Numbered from the stretch's first letter, positions 36,164 through 46,645 are shown. The stretch is DNA of 64,000 nt from Nocardioides marinus (GCF_013408145.1 NZ_JACBZI010000001.1:1595501-1659500), one strand, 5' to 3'. The notes: generated from the sequence alone by a model not told the origin. Made by a program: numbers and translations.

Positions 36164-36405
36164 GGCGCGGCCTCTGGTTCGCAGCCGGGGCCGGGGCCGG
36201 GGTCTACGCGATGGTGCGCGGCCGCCGCGCCGCGGAGATCCTGACCGCCGACGGCCTGCAGGACCGGCTGGGCGCAGTCGCGCTCGGCGCCCGGATGTTC
36301 CGCGACGAGGTCGCGCAGGGCCGCGCGGACGCCGAAACCGAGGTGCGCGCCCGCCTGGGCGTGCCGTCCCATGAGACCAAGCAGCTGGAGAGAGGGAACA
36401 ACTGA
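36160..36405 (+). CDS. DUF6167 family membrane-associated protein
   Basis: An 81-residue protein with an N-terminal hydrophobic segment (GLWFAAGAGAGVYAMVRGRRAAE) and a short amphipathic C-terminus. The family is small and actinobacterial, nearly always directly before alaS. ATG overlaps the preceding stop, and its own stop overlaps the alaS start. Function unknown. Confidence 0.8.
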   Translation: MRRGLWFAAGAGAGVYAMVRGRRAAEILTADGLQDRLGAVALGARMFRDEVAQGRADAETEVRARLGVPSHETKQLERGNN

Positions 36406-39086
36406 TGGAGACCGCCGAGATCCGACGCAGGTTCGTGGCGCACTTCGAGCGCCACGGCCACACGGTGGTCCCGTCGGCGTCGTTGCTGCTCGACGACCCC
36501 AACCTGCTGTTCGTCAACGCCGGCATGGTGCCGTTCAAGCCCTACTTCCTGGGCCAGGAGACCCCGCAGTGGGACCGCGCCACGAGCGTCCAGAAGTGCG
36601 TGCGCACCCTGGACATCGAGGAGGTCGGCAAGACCACCCGCCACGGCACGTTCTTCCAGATGTGCGGCAACTTCTCCTTCGGCGACTACTTCAAGGAGGG
36701 GGCGATCCGCTTCGCCTGGGAGCTGGTGACCGGCTCCCAGGACGACGGCGGCTACGGCTTCGACCCCGAGAAGATCTGGGTGACGGTGCTGCCCAGCGAC
36801 ACCGAGGCCAAGCAGCTGTGGCACGAGATCGCGGGCCTGCCCTACGAGCGCATCCAGGAGCGCGGCCTGGAGGACAACTACTGGAACATGGGCGTCCCCG
36901 GCCCCGGTGGCCCGTGCTCGGAGATCTACATCGACCGCGGACCGGAGTACGGCCCCGACGGGGGCCCGAACGCCGACGAGGACCGCTTCCTGGAGATCTG
37001 GAACCTCGTGTTCATGCAGGAGTCGCTCTCCACGGTGCGCTCCAAGGCCGACTTCGACGTCGAGGGACCGCTGCCGGCCAAGAACATCGACACCGGCATG
37101 GGCCTGGAGCGGGTGGCCTACCTGCTCCAGGGCAAGGACAACCTCTACGAGATCGACGAGGTCTTCCCGGTCATCGAGAAGGCCTCCGAGCTCACCGGCC
37201 GGGCCTACGGCGCCAACGCCGAGGACGACGTGCGCTTCCGCGTGGTCGCCGACCACGTGCGCAGTGCGCTGATGCTCATCAACGACGGCGTCACCCCCGG
37301 CAACGAGGCCCGCGGCTACGTGCTGCGCCGCCTGCTGCGCCGCGCGGTGCGCTCGATGCGCCTGCTCGGCTACGACGGCCACGCGCTGCGCGAGCTGATG
37401 CCGGTCAGCCGCGACCGGATGAAGCTGTCCTACCCCGAGGTCGAGACCGGGTGGGAGCGGATCAGCCGGGTCGCGTACGCCGAGGAGGAGACCTTCCGCA
37501 AGACGCTGGAGGCCGGCACCCAGATCTTCGACAACGCCGCCGCCTCGGTGAAGCAGTCCGGCGGCAGCGTCCTGCAGGGCGCCCAGGCGTTCGCGCTGCA
37601 CGACACCTACGGCTTCCCCATCGACCTGACCCTGGAGATGGCCTCCGAGGCCGGGCTCAGCGTCGACGAGGCCGGCTTCCGGGCCCTGATGGCCGAGCAG
37701 CGCGAGCGTGCCAAGGCCGACGCGAAGTCCAAGAAGGGCCAGCACGCCGACACCGGCGTCTACCGCGGCATCCTCGACGAGCACGGCCCGACCGACTGGT
37801 TGGCCTACGAGACCCTGGAGACCGAGTCGCGCGCCCTCGCGCTGCTGGTCGGTGGCGCGCCCGCCACCGGCCTGGCCGCCGGTGAGGTCGGCGAGCTGGT
37901 GCTGGACCGGACCCCGTTCTACGCCGAGTCCGGTGGCCAGGCCGCCGACGCGGGCATCATCGAGGTCGACGGCGTCCGGCTGGAGGTGCTCGACGTGCAG
38001 CGCCCGGTCCGTGGCCTGGTGGTCCACCAGGTGCGGGTCGTGGACGGCGAGCTCGCGCTCGGCTCCGGCAGCCCGCTGCACGCCCAGGTCGACCCCGAGT
38101 GGCGCATCGGCGCCCGCCAGGCCCACTCGGGCACGCACGTGGTGCACGCTGCGCTGCGCGAGGTGCTCGGTCCCACCGCCCTGCAGTCCGGCTCCTACAA
38201 CCGGCCCGGCTACCTGCGCCTCGACTTCGGCTGGACCACCGGGCTGACGCCCGGCCAGCTCAAGGACATCGAGGAGGTCTCCAACCGCGCGCTGCGCGCC
38301 GACCTCCCCGTCTCGTGGGACTACATGACGCTGCCCGAGGCCAAGGACTGGGGCGCCATCGCCCTGTTCGGCGAGACCTACGACGAGTCCAAGGTGCGCG
38401 TCGTGGAGATCGGTGGCCCCTGGTCGCGCGAGCTGTGCGGCGGCACGCACGTGGACCACTCCTCCCAGATCGGCACCGTGGTCGTCACCGGCGAGGCGTC
38501 GGTCGGCTCCGGCAACCGACGCATCGAGGCCTACACCGGGGTGGAGGGCTTCGCCTACCTCGCCCGTGAGCGCGACGTGGTCCACCAGCTCACCGGTCTG
38601 CTCAAGACCCAGCCCGACGACCTGGTCGGGAGGGTCGGCGACCTGGTCGAGCGGCTCAAGGCCGCCGAGAAGGAGATCGAGCGTGCCCGCGTGGCCCAGC
38701 TGCTGGCCGCGGCCGGCCAGGTGGCGGCCTCGGCGACGAAGGTCGGCCCGGTCAACGTCGTGGCCCACCGGGCCGACGGCGCGGGCGGGGGCGACGTCCG
38801 GACGCTCGCGACCGACGTACGCGGTCGGCTCCCGCAGGGCGAACCCGGCGTCGTGGTCGTGGTCGGCGTGGCCGACGGCAAGGTCGCCGTCGTCGCGGCC
38901 GCCAACGACCTGGCCCAGGAGCGCGGTGTCTCGGCCGGTGACCTGGTGCGGGCCGTGGCGCCCCTGCTGGGCGGCAAGGGCGGCGGCAAGGCCGACGTCG
39001 CCCAGGGCGGCGGCACCGACGCCTCCCGGGTCGACGAGGCGCTGTCCCTGGTGCGTACCGAGGTCGGACGCGCGGTCGGAGCCTGA
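36405..39086 (+). CDS. alaS: Alanine--tRNA ligase
   Basis: An 893-residue class II synthetase of standard length and domain order: the catalytic domain (FVNAGMVPFKPYFLG, GNFSFGDYFKEGAIRFAWEL), a tRNA recognition domain, the editing domain with HSGTHVVHAALREVLG and the CGGTHVDHSSQIG zinc/editing motif, and a C-terminal oligomerisation (C-Ala) domain with Gly-rich GGKGGGKADVAQGGG. It is translationally coupled on both sides: its ATG overlaps the DUF6167 stop and its TGA overlaps the ruvX start. Confidence 0.97.
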   Translation: METAEIRRRFVAHFERHGHTVVPSASLLLDDPNLLFVNAGMVPFKPYFLGQETPQWDRATSVQKCVRTLDIEEVGKTTRHGTFFQMCGNFSFGDYFKEGAIRFAWELVTGSQDDGGYGFDPEKIWVTVLPSDTEAKQLWHEIAGLPYERIQERGLEDNYWNMGVPGPGGPCSEIYIDRGPEYGPDGGPNADEDRFLEIWNLVFMQESLSTVRSKADFDVEGPLPAKNIDTGMGLERVAYLLQGKDNLYEIDEVFPVIEKASELTGRAYGANAEDDVRFRVVADHVRSALMLINDGVTPGNEARGYVLRRLLRRAVRSMRLLGYDGHALRELMPVSRDRMKLSYPEVETGWERISRVAYAEEETFRKTLEAGTQIFDNAAASVKQSGGSVLQGAQAFALHDTYGFPIDLTLEMASEAGLSVDEAGFRALMAEQRERAKADAKSKKGQHADTGVYRGILDEHGPTDWLAYETLETESRALALLVGGAPATGLAAGEVGELVLDRTPFYAESGGQAADAGIIEVDGVRLEVLDVQRPVRGLVVHQVRVVDGELALGSGSPLHAQVDPEWRIGARQAHSGTHVVHAALREVLGPTALQSGSYNRPGYLRLDFGWTTGLTPGQLKDIEEVSNRALRADLPVSWDYMTLPEAKDWGAIALFGETYDESKVRVVEIGGPWSRELCGGTHVDHSSQIGTVVVTGEASVGSGNRRIEAYTGVEGFAYLARERDVVHQLTGLLKTQPDDLVGRVGDLVERLKAAEKEIERARVAQLLAAAGQVAASATKVGPVNVVAHRADGAGGGDVRTLATDVRGRLPQGEPGVVVVVGVADGKVAVVAAANDLAQERGVSAGDLVRAVAPLLGGKGGGKADVAQGGGTDASRVDEALSLVRTEVGRAVGA

Positions 39087-39553
39087 TGCGGCACGGCACC
39101 CGTGTGGGCATCGACCCGGGCGACGCCCGGATCGGTGTCGCGCGCAGTGACCCCTCGGGGTTCCTGGCGACCCCCGTGGAGACGGTGCGCCGCGGCAAGG
39201 GCGACCTGGCGCGGCTGCGCCGGATCGTGGCCGACCTCGAGGAGGAGACCACGGTCCTCGAGGTCGTGGTCGGGCTGCCGCGCTCGCTCGGCGGCGGCGA
39301 GGGCCCCGCGGCGGTGAAGGTCCGCGAGTTCGCGGCGGCGCTGGCCGAGCGGGTCCCGGTGCCGGTGCGCCTGGTCGACGAGCGGCTCTCCACGGTGTCG
39401 GCGGAGGCTATGCTCCGCGACCAGGGTCGCAAGGGCAGCAAGCGCCGTGCGATGGTCGACCAGGCCGCCGCAGTGGTGATCCTGCAGCACGCGCTGGACA
39501 CCGAACGTGCCTCGGGCAAGCCGCCGGGGGAGATCCTGGAGAGGCAGGCATGA
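39086..39553 (+). CDS. ruvX: Holliday junction resolvase-like protein RuvX/YqgF
   Basis: A 155-residue RNase H-fold nuclease, also implicated in 16S rRNA 5'-end processing. Acidic site residues are visible in GIDPGDARIGVARSDPSG, VVGLPRSLGGGEG, LVDERLSTVSAEAML and the final VDQAAAVVILQHAL. It lies between alaS and mltG with overlapping start and stop codons, the usual bacterial arrangement. Confidence 0.94.
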   Translation: MRHGTRVGIDPGDARIGVARSDPSGFLATPVETVRRGKGDLARLRRIVADLEEETTVLEVVVGLPRSLGGGEGPAAVKVREFAAALAERVPVPVRLVDERLSTVSAEAMLRDQGRKGSKRRAMVDQAAAVVILQHALDTERASGKPPGEILERQA

Positions 39554-40743
39554 CCGAGGACCGCCACGAGGAGCACCCCGACGACCACCGCGACGACCAC
39601 CCCGACGACGGGCTCCCCGGGGAGCTGCCGCTCGAGGCGGGGCGCCGCCGGCGCCGCCGCAGCCGGGTGCCCGGCTGCCTGGCCGTGCTCGTGGCGCTGG
39701 CGGTCGTGGCCGGCGGACTGTGGTGGGCCGGCAACGCCGGCATGGCCTTCCTGCGCGACCTGGCCTCCGACCCCGAGGACTACCCGGGCCCCGGCAAGGG
39801 CTCGGTGACCATCGAGGTGGTCAGCGGTGACACCTCGACGATCATCTGCCGGGCGATGGCGGACAAGGACGTCGTGGCCTCGGTGGACGCCTGCATCGCG
39901 GCCGCCAACGCCGACCCCGACGCCGGCGGCATCCAGGTGGGGTTCTACTCGCTGAGGAAGCAGATGGCCGCCGCGGACGCCATCGACGTGCTGGTGGACC
40001 CCGCCAACCTCGTGAAGAGCAGCCTCACCGTCCCCGAGGGGCTGCGGGTCGTGGACATCCTCGAACGACTGGCTGCCAGCACCGACTACGACGTCGAGGA
40101 CTTCGAGAAGGCCCTGGCCAAGCCGGAGAAGATCGGCCTCCCGGACTACGCCGGCGGCGACGCCGAGGGGTACCTCTTCCCGGCGACCTACGACTTCGGC
40201 CCCAAGGCCAAGCCGAAGGACATGCTCAAGGCCATGGTCGACCGGTGGCGGCAGGCCGCCGACGAGGCTGGTCTCGAGGAGGCCGCGGACGCGCTGGGCT
40301 ACACCCCGCACGAGCTGATGACGATCGCCAGCCTGGTCGAGGCCGAGGGGCGTGGCGACGACATGCCCAAGGTCGCGCGGGTCATCTACAACCGTCTCGA
40401 GATCGAGCCGAACCCCTCGGCGGGCTTCCTGCAGGTCGACGCGGCGGTCAACTACGCGCTGGGCCGCGAGCCGATCGCGCGCCTGACGACCGACGAGATC
40501 GACTCGGTCGCCGACTCGCCGTACAACACCTACCGGCAGAAGGGTCTGCCGCCCGGGCCGATCGAGGCCCCGGGCGACGCGGCCATCGACGCCGCGGCGA
40601 ACCCCGCCGACGGTCCGTGGTTCTTCTACGTGACGGTCAACCTGCGCACCGGCGAGACCAAGTTCACCGACGACTACGACGAGTTCCTCGGCTTCAAGCG
40701 TGAGCTCGACGAGTACTGCGCGACCCAGTCCGACCGGTGCTGA
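39550..40743 (+). CDS. mltG: Endolytic murein transglycosylase MltG
   Basis: A 397-residue single-pass membrane protein. About 38 charged cytoplasmic residues rich in His, Asp and Glu precede one helix (LAVLVALAVVAGGLWWAGNAG). The extracytoplasmic part contains a LysM-like subdomain and the YceG catalytic domain, with the essential Glu in LVEAEGRGDD and later NTYRQKGLPPGPIEAPGDAAI. MltG cleaves nascent glycan strands and may set their length at the growing wall. The start overlaps the ruvX stop. Confidence 0.95.
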   Translation: MTEDRHEEHPDDHRDDHPDDGLPGELPLEAGRRRRRRSRVPGCLAVLVALAVVAGGLWWAGNAGMAFLRDLASDPEDYPGPGKGSVTIEVVSGDTSTIICRAMADKDVVASVDACIAAANADPDAGGIQVGFYSLRKQMAAADAIDVLVDPANLVKSSLTVPEGLRVVDILERLAASTDYDVEDFEKALAKPEKIGLPDYAGGDAEGYLFPATYDFGPKAKPKDMLKAMVDRWRQAADEAGLEEAADALGYTPHELMTIASLVEAEGRGDDMPKVARVIYNRLEIEPNPSAGFLQVDAAVNYALGREPIARLTTDEIDSVADSPYNTYRQKGLPPGPIEAPGDAAIDAAANPADGPWFFYVTVNLRTGETKFTDDYDEFLGFKRELDEYCATQSDRC

Positions 40744-40747
40744 GCCG

Positions 40748-41602
40748 GTGCGGCCCGGCGTGACCACGCGCTGCGCGGTGCTCGGCGACCCGGTGGAGCA
40801 CTCGCTCTCGCCGGTGCTGCACCGTGCGGCGTACGACGCGCTGGACCTGCCGGACTGGTCCTACGACGCGGTGCGGGTGCCGGGCGGCACCTTGGCCGGC
40901 TTCCTCGACGGCCTCGACGAGACCTGGCGTGGGCTCTCCCTGACGATGCCGCTCAAGCGCGAGCTGCTGGCGCTCGCCGGTGACCGCGGGTGGGAGTGCC
41001 ACCCGCGGGTCCACGCGGCCGGGGGAGCCAACACGCTGGTGCGGGACGGCGGGGCCTGGCGTGCCGACAACACCGACCTCCCCGGCGCGGCGGCCGCCGT
41101 CCGGGAGCGGTACGACGCCGTCCCGGCCCGTGTCCTCGTGGTCGGCGGCGGGGCGACCGCGGCCTCGGTGGGGCTCGCCCTGTGCGACCTCGGGGCGACG
41201 CGCGTGGAGCTGCTGGTGCGCTCGGTGGAGCGGGCCGAGGAGACCCTCGCGACGATCCGCCGCCACGACGCTGCTCCCGAGGTGCTCGCGGTGGAGTCCG
41301 CCACTCGGGTCTCGCCGGCCGACGTGCTGGTCTCGACCGTCCCCGCCGACGCCCAGGACCCCGCGCTGATCGACCGCAGCGGGGCAGCGCTGCTCTTCGA
41401 GGCGCTCTACGACCCGTGGCCGACCCCGTTGGCCGCGGCCGCGCAGCGCGCCGGGCTCGCGGTGGTCTCGGGCCTGGACCTGCTGGTGCACCAGGCGGTC
41501 CTGCAGGTCGCGCAGATGACCGGGTCCTCCGTGCCGGTCGCCGTGCTGCGCGACGCCGGCGAGCGGGCGCTGCTCGAGCGCGCCGGGCGGGCCCGGTCGT
41601 GA
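40748..41602 (+). CDS. aroE: Shikimate dehydrogenase
   Basis: A 284-residue enzyme reducing 3-dehydroshikimate to shikimate. The substrate pocket has VEHSLSPVLHRAAYDAL and the catalytic lysine in SLTMPLKREL, with Asp in NTDLPG. The Rossmann loop is VVGGGATAASVGLAL, and GLDLLVHQAVLQ closes the C-terminus. The loop varies from the usual GAGGA form. The GTG at 40748 begins four bases after mltG ends; GTG 40760 is an alternative. The stop overlaps the peptidase gene start. Confidence 0.92.
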   Translation: MRPGVTTRCAVLGDPVEHSLSPVLHRAAYDALDLPDWSYDAVRVPGGTLAGFLDGLDETWRGLSLTMPLKRELLALAGDRGWECHPRVHAAGGANTLVRDGGAWRADNTDLPGAAAAVRERYDAVPARVLVVGGGATAASVGLALCDLGATRVELLVRSVERAEETLATIRRHDAAPEVLAVESATRVSPADVLVSTVPADAQDPALIDRSGAALLFEALYDPWPTPLAAAAQRAGLAVVSGLDLLVHQAVLQVAQMTGSSVPVAVLRDAGERALLERAGRARS

Positions 41603-42261
41603 GCGGACCGGCCGGGGCGCTGGTGGGCGCCCTGCTGGGAGGGGTGCTCTGCCTCGGCGTCCCATGGCTGGTGGCGCGCACCTCCGAGGTGGCGCGGGGG
41701 CCACGGCTGCTGCCGGGGGCGGTGCTGGCCGGGGTCGTGTCCGCCGGGGCCGCGGGCGCGGTGCTCGACAGCGGCTGGGCGCTGGCCGCCGTCCTGGTGG
41801 CGACCCCGGCCTGCGTCGCCCTGGCCTTCATCGACTGGCACACCCGACTGCTGCCGTCACGGATCGTCCTCCCGGCGACGGGCGTGCTGCTCGGGCTGCT
41901 CGCGCTGGAGTGGGCGGTCACCGGTGACCACGACGCACCGTTGCGCGCCCTGGTCGGGCTGGTGGCGGCGCGATCGATCTACTGGGTGCTGTGGTTCGTC
42001 CACTCGGCCGGCATGGGCTTCGGCGACGTCCGGCTTGCCGCCCTGCTCGGCCTGGTGCTGGGCCGTGCCGGCTGGGCCGAGCTCGTGGTGGGGACCTACG
42101 CCCCCTTCCTGCTCTTCGCGGTGCCGGGGCTGCTGCTGGCGCTGGTGCGCCGCGACCGCAGCCTGCTGCGCGCGGCCTACCCGTTCGGGCCGTTCATGGT
42201 GCTGGGCGCGCTCGTGGGGCTGGTGGCCGGTCCCGGGCTGGCCGATCTCATGACCGCGTGA
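41599..42261 (+). CDS. A24 family prepilin peptidase-like membrane protease
   Basis: A 220-residue integral membrane protein with about seven hydrophobic segments. The two aspartate motifs of type IV prepilin peptidases are present: FIDWHTRLLPSRIVLP near residue 78 and GMGFGDVRLAALLG near residue 138. The N-terminal methyltransferase domain with CXXC motifs is absent, so this is the short, peptidase-only form. It may process pilin-like or Tad-type proteins encoded elsewhere. The location between aroE and aroC is conserved in Actinobacteria. Confidence 0.85.
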   Translation: MSGPAGALVGALLGGVLCLGVPWLVARTSEVARGPRLLPGAVLAGVVSAGAAGAVLDSGWALAAVLVATPACVALAFIDWHTRLLPSRIVLPATGVLLGLLALEWAVTGDHDAPLRALVGLVAARSIYWVLWFVHSAGMGFGDVRLAALLGLVLGRAGWAELVVGTYAPFLLFAVPGLLLALVRRDRSLLRAAYPFGPFMVLGALVGLVAGPGLADLMTA

Positions 42262-42302
42262 CCCGAGCGGGGGGCGCCGTCCCCGCGTGAAACACTGAGC
42301 CC

Positions 42303-43508
42303 ATGCTGCGTTGGCTCACCGCGGGCGAGTCCCACGGCCCGTCCCTGGTCGCGATCCTCGAGGGGCTGCCGGCCCACGTCCGGGTCACCTCCGACGACAT
42401 CGCCGACTCCCTGGCCCGGCGTCGCCTCGGCTACGGCCGAGGTGCGCGGATGAAGTTCGAGCAGGACGAGGTCACCATCGTCGGTGGTGTCCGCCACGGG
42501 GAGACCCAGGGCGGCCCCGTCGCGATCAACGTCGGCAACACCGAGTGGCCGAAGTGGGAGAAGGTCATGTCGGCCGACCCGGTCGACCCCGGCGAGCTCA
42601 AGGAGACCGGGCGCAACGCGCCGCTGACCCGGCCGCGCCCCGGTCACGCCGACCTGGCCGGCATGCAGAAGTACGACTTCGACGAGTCCCGCCCGATCCT
42701 CGAGCGTGCCTCCGCCCGCGAGACCGCCGCGCGGGTGGCGCTGGGCCGGGTGGCCAGCAACTTCCTCGAGCAGGTCGGCGGCATCGGCATCGTCTCGCAC
42801 GTCATCGAGCTCGGTGGCGTGCGCGCCCCGGCGGGTGTCTGGCCGGAGTCGGCCGACCCCGCGGTCGTGGCCACCCTCGACGAGGACCCCGTCCGCTGCC
42901 TGCACCCCGAGACCGCCGCCGCGATGGTGGAGCGGATCGACCAGGCGCACAAGGACGGCGACACCCTCGGCGGCGTCGTCGAGGTCGTCGTGCACGGCCT
43001 CCCCCCGGGCCTGGGCTCGCACGTGCACTGGGACCGTCGCCTCGACAGCCGGCTGGCCGGCGCCCTGATGGGGATCCAGGCGATCAAGGGTGTCGAGGTC
43101 GGTGACGGCTTCGAGCTCGCCGCGACCCCCGGGTCGCTGGCGCACGACGAGATGGTCCCCGGCGACGGCGGCATCCGGCGTACCTCCGCGCGCTCCGGCG
43201 GCACCGAGGGCGGCATGACCACCGGTGAGGTGCTGCGGGTCCGGGCGGCCATGAAGCCGATCGCGACCGTGCCGCGGGCGCTGCGCACCGTCGACGTGTC
43301 CACCGGTGAGGAGACCGTGGCCCACCACCAACGCTCCGACGTCTGCGCGGTCCCGGCCGCCGGCATCGTCGCCGAGGCGATGGTGGCCCTGGTGATCGCC
43401 GACGCCGTGCTGGAGAAGTTCGGCGGGGACTCCGTGGCCGAGACCCGGCGCAACCTCGAGGGCTACCTCGCGGCGCTGCCGGGCGTGCTGTCCTGGTCGC
43501 GGTCGTGA
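42303..43508 (+). CDS. aroC: Chorismate synthase
   Basis: A 401-residue FMN-dependent enzyme making chorismate from EPSP. Diagnostic segments are [21 protein letters not shown] at the start, [44 protein letters not shown] and the C-terminal [23 protein letters not shown] ends six bases before the ATG, so this gene probably starts a new leaderless transcript for aroC-aroK-aroB-aroQ after the 41-bp gap. Confidence 0.96.
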   Translation: MLRWLTAGESHGPSLVAILEGLPAHVRVTSDDIADSLARRRLGYGRGARMKFEQDEVTIVGGVRHGETQGGPVAINVGNTEWPKWEKVMSADPVDPGELKETGRNAPLTRPRPGHADLAGMQKYDFDESRPILERASARETAARVALGRVASNFLEQVGGIGIVSHVIELGGVRAPAGVWPESADPAVVATLDEDPVRCLHPETAAAMVERIDQAHKDGDTLGGVVEVVVHGLPPGLGSHVHWDRRLDSRLAGALMGIQAIKGVEVGDGFELAATPGSLAHDEMVPGDGGIRRTSARSGGTEGGMTTGEVLRVRAAMKPIATVPRALRTVDVSTGEETVAHHQRSDVCAVPAAGIVAEAMVALVIADAVLEKFGGDSVAETRRNLEGYLAALPGVLSWSRS

Positions 43509-44038
43509 CCCCGGCCGGGCACGAGCCGCGTCCCCGGGTGGTGCTGGTCGGCCCCATGGGTGCGGGCAAGACCACCGTGGCCGCGCTGCTCGCGCAGCGG
43601 TGGGGCGCCACGGTGCGCGACACGGACTCCGACATCGTGACCGCCCAGGGCCGCGAGATCTCCGACATCTTCGTCGACGACGGGGAGGCCGCCTTCCGGG
43701 CGCTGGAGCGCGAGGCGGTGGCCCGGGCGCTGGCCGAGCACGACGGCGTGCTCTCGCTCGGCGGGGGAGCGGTGCTCGACGCCGGCACCCGCGAGCTGCT
43801 CGCCGAGCACACCGTGGTCTTCCTGCAGGTCGGGCTCGGCGACGCCGTCAAGCGCGTGGGCCTGGGCACCTCCCGGCCGCTGCTCATGGGCAACGTGCGG
43901 GCCCGGGTCAAGGCGCTGCTCGACGAGCGCACCCCCGTCTACGCCTCCGTGGCCACCCACACCGTCGACACCGACGGCCGCACCCCCGACGAGGTCGCCG
44001 ACGCGATCGAGGCCCTCCTGCAGGGGGTCGACGCGTGA
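43505..44038 (+). CDS. aroK: Shikimate kinase
   Basis: A 177-residue P-loop kinase that phosphorylates shikimate at O3. Walker A is GPMGAGKTT (residues 16-24). The shikimate-binding [18 protein letters not shown] region, the FRALEREAV segment and LSLGGGAVL follow, with a lid region around [22 protein letters not shown] overlaps the aroC stop, and its own stop overlaps the aroB start. Confidence 0.95.
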   Translation: MTPAGHEPRPRVVLVGPMGAGKTTVAALLAQRWGATVRDTDSDIVTAQGREISDIFVDDGEAAFRALEREAVARALAEHDGVLSLGGGAVLDAGTRELLAEHTVVFLQVGLGDAVKRVGLGTSRPLLMGNVRARVKALLDERTPVYASVATHTVDTDGRTPDEVADAIEALLQGVDA

Positions 44039-45150
44039 GCGCACCGACGGGCGAGACCACCCTGCACGTCGCCGGCCCCACGCCGTACGACGTCGTCATC
44101 GGCCACGGGGTCGCCGACCGGCTCACCGGGCTGCTCGGCGACGGAGCGGCGCGGGTCGCCCTGGTGGTGCCCGAGACGCTGCGCGAGCTCGCCGCGCCGG
44201 TGCGCGAGGCCCTGGCCGCCGACCGCCGGCTCACCGAGCTGGTGGTGCCCGACGGCGAGGCCGCCAAGACGGTGGCCACCGCGGCGACCTGCTGGGACGC
44301 CCTGGGCGAGGCCGGGTTCACCCGCTCCGACGTGGTGGTGACCTTCGGCGGCGGGGCCACCACGGACCTCGGCGGCTGGGTTGCGGCCGGCTGGCTGCGT
44401 GGGGTGCCGGTCGTGCACGTCCCGACGACCCTGCTGGCGATGGTCGACGCGGCGGTCGGCGGCAAGACCGGCGTCAACACCGCCGCCGGCAAGAACCTCG
44501 TCGGCGCCTTCCACGAGCCGGCCGGCGTCCTGTGCGACCTCTCCCTGCTGGCGACGCTGCCGCGCGCCGACCTGGTCGCCGGCCTGGGCGAGGTCGTCAA
44601 GTGCGGCTTCATCGCCGACCCCCGCATCCTCGAGCTGGTCGAGTCCACCGACCCGGCCGCGCTCACCGCCGACAGCCCGGAGCTGCGTGAGCTGGTCGAG
44701 CGATCGGTCCAGGTCAAGATCGACGTCGTCGTGGGCGACCTGCGGGAGACCGCCGGCACCGCGGGGGAGGGCCACCCCGGGCGCGAGGCGCTGAACTACG
44801 GGCACACGATGGGCCACGCGATCGAGCGGGCCGAGCGCTACGGCGTCCGGCACGGCGAGGCGGTGGCGATCGGTAGCGTCTTCGTCGCCGAGCTGGCCCG
44901 GCGCGCGGGCGTCCTCGACGACATGACCGCCGACCGGCACGCGACGGCGTTCGGCCGGGTGGGGCTGCCCACCGGCTACGCGGGTGCCCCCTACGACGAC
45001 CTGCGGGCGGCCATGGCGGTGGACAAGAAGTCGCGCGGCGACCAGCTGCGCTTCGTGGTGCTGCACGGCGTCGGTGACCCGCGCGTGCTCGCGGGCCCCT
45101 CCGAGGAGCACCTGCGGGCGGCGTACGACGCGATGGTGGCGCGCGCATGA
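44035..45150 (+). CDS. aroB: 3-dehydroquinate synthase
   Basis: A 371-residue NAD- and metal-dependent enzyme converting DAHP to 3-dehydroquinate. Marks are [50 protein letters not shown], metal ligands in [20 protein letters not shown] and RHGEAVAIG, and [14 protein letters not shown]. The start overlaps the aroK stop (GTGA), and aroQ overlaps its end. In the M. tuberculosis genome the aroC, aroK, aroB and aroD genes form the same cluster. Confidence 0.96.
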   Translation: MSAPTGETTLHVAGPTPYDVVIGHGVADRLTGLLGDGAARVALVVPETLRELAAPVREALAADRRLTELVVPDGEAAKTVATAATCWDALGEAGFTRSDVVVTFGGGATTDLGGWVAAGWLRGVPVVHVPTTLLAMVDAAVGGKTGVNTAAGKNLVGAFHEPAGVLCDLSLLATLPRADLVAGLGEVVKCGFIADPRILELVESTDPAALTADSPELRELVERSVQVKIDVVVGDLRETAGTAGEGHPGREALNYGHTMGHAIERAERYGVRHGEAVAIGSVFVAELARRAGVLDDMTADRHATAFGRVGLPTGYAGAPYDDLRAAMAVDKKSRGDQLRFVVLHGVGDPRVLAGPSEEHLRAAYDAMVARA

Positions 45151-45590
45151 GCACCCGGGTGCTGGTCCTCAACGGGCCCAACCTCGGGCGCCTGGGGCGC
45201 CGGCAGCCGGAGATCTACGGCACGACGACGCACGCCGAGCTGGCGCACCGCTGCGTGGAGTGGGGGCTCGAGCGCGGGCTGGCGGTCGAGGTCCGCCAGA
45301 CCAACCACGAGGGCGTGATGCTCGACTGGCTGGGCGAGGCCGCCGACGAGCGGGTCCCCGTGGTGCTGAACGCCGCCGCCTGGACCCACTACTCCTACGC
45401 CCTCTACGACGCCTGCGCGCAGCTGGAGGCGCCCCTGGTGGAGGTGCACATCTCCCAGCCGAAGGACCGTCCCGAGGAGTTCCGACACCACTCGGTGATC
45501 ACCCCGCACGCGGTCTCGGTGGTCGCCGGGCACGGCGTGGAGGGCTACCGGATGGCCCTCGACGTGCTGGTCGAGCACCTCGGACAGTAG
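45147..45590 (+). CDS. aroQ: 3-dehydroquinate dehydratase, type II
   Basis: A 147-residue dodecameric type II dehydroquinase. The flexible active-site loop is [17 protein letters not shown], with the conserved Tyr in QPEIYG. Later residues are [36 protein letters not shown] and the C-terminal [14 protein letters not shown]. It completes the aroC-K-B-Q series in this window. The type II (not type I) enzyme is usual for Actinobacteria. Confidence 0.96.
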   Translation: MSTRVLVLNGPNLGRLGRRQPEIYGTTTHAELAHRCVEWGLERGLAVEVRQTNHEGVMLDWLGEAADERVPVVLNAAAWTHYSYALYDACAQLEAPLVEVHISQPKDRPEEFRHHSVITPHAVSVVAGHGVEGYRMALDVLVEHLGQ

Positions 45591-45600
45591 ACTCCGCCGC

Positions 45601-45616
45601 TGGCCCCCCGGGGCCA
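45601..45616 (+). terminator. Hairpin between aroQ and efp
   Basis: TGGCCCC-CC-GGGGCCA is a 7-bp perfect inverted repeat ten bases after the aroQ stop. TTGACA follows at 45620-45625 and could be the -35 of an efp promoter, though no clear -10 is seen. Confidence 0.4.
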
Positions 45617-45652
45617 CTCTTGACACCTCAACACGAAGGCTGACGCACGCGC

Positions 45653-46216
45653 ATGGCAACGACGAACGACCTCAAGAACGGCATGGTCCTCAACATCGAC
45701 GGTCAGCTCTGGGCGGTCGTGGAGTTCCAGCACGTGAAGCCGGGCAAGGGCCCTGCGTTCGTGCGCACCAAGCTCAAGAACGTCGAGTCCAACAAGACCG
45801 TCGACAAGACCTTCAACGCCGGCACCAAGGTCGAGACCGCCACGGTCGACCGCCGCAACTACCAGTACCTCTACAACGACGGCACGTCCTACGTCTTCAT
45901 GGACACCAGCTCCTACGAGCAGCTCGAGGTGGCGCCCGAGATCGTCGGTGACGCCAAGAACTTCCTGCTCGAGAACAACGAGGCGATCGTGGCGACCAAC
46001 GAGGGCCGCGTGCTCTTCGTGGAGCTGCCGCCCTCGGTCGAGATGGAGATCACCTTCACCGAGCCCGGTGTCGCCGGCGACTCGGCCACCGGCCGCACCA
46101 AGCCCGCCACCCTCGAGACCGGTCACGAGATCCAGGTCCCGCTGTTCATCAACCAGGGCGAGCGGGTCAAGGTCGACACGCGCGACTCGTCCTACCTGGG
46201 TCGTGTGAAGGGCTGA
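45653..46216 (+). CDS. efp: Elongation factor P
   Basis: A 187-residue three-domain factor that helps ribosomes through polyproline stretches. The tip loop of domain I is KPGKGPAF with Lys32 at the position modified in E. coli. The domain ends are [15 protein letters not shown] and [21 protein letters not shown]. Actinobacterial EF-P is generally thought to act without the EpmA lysylation system, and none is seen here. nusB overlaps its stop codon. Confidence 0.96.
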   Translation: MATTNDLKNGMVLNIDGQLWAVVEFQHVKPGKGPAFVRTKLKNVESNKTVDKTFNAGTKVETATVDRRNYQYLYNDGTSYVFMDTSSYEQLEVAPEIVGDAKNFLLENNEAIVATNEGRVLFVELPPSVEMEITFTEPGVAGDSATGRTKPATLETGHEIQVPLFINQGERVKVDTRDSSYLGRVKG

Positions 46217-46626
46217 TGTCCGCCCGTTCCAAGGCCCGCAAGCGGGCGCTGGACGTGCTGTTCTCCGCCGAGCTGCGCGACGAGCAGCTCGTGGAGGCGC
46301 TCGAGCGGGTGATGACCGACGGGCCGGCGCCCACCAACGACTACACCGGCGTGCTGGTGCGCGGCGTGGCCGACCACCTCGCGGAGATCGACGAGCTGCT
46401 CACGCGCTTCTCCAAGGACTGGTCGCTCAAGCGGATGCCCACGGTGGACCGCAACGTCCTGCGGCTCGGCGTCTTCGAGCTGGTCTTCAGCGAGGAGATC
46501 CCCGACCAGGTCGCGGTCTCCGAGGCCGTGGAGCTGGTGCGCGACCTGTCGACCGACGACTCGCCCACCTTCGTGAGCGGCGTCCTCAGCGCCATCCTGC
46601 GCGACAAGCCCGTCGTCGGGGGCTGA
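46216..46626 (+). CDS. nusB: Transcription antitermination factor NusB
   Basis: A 136-residue all-helical RNA-binding protein that with S10/NusE binds boxA during rRNA antitermination. Marks are SARSKARKRALDVLFSAELR, KRMPTVDRNVLRLGVFELVF and VSEAVELVRDLSTDDSPTFVSGVLSAIL. ATG overlaps the efp stop. In Streptomyces bldD and the pyr genes usually follow; here an unrelated oxidoreductase gene does. Confidence 0.95.
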   Translation: MSARSKARKRALDVLFSAELRDEQLVEALERVMTDGPAPTNDYTGVLVRGVADHLAEIDELLTRFSKDWSLKRMPTVDRNVLRLGVFELVFSEEIPDQVAVSEAVELVRDLSTDDSPTFVSGVLSAILRDKPVVGG

Positions 46627-46645
46627 CCGCTCACCGCCCTGCTGG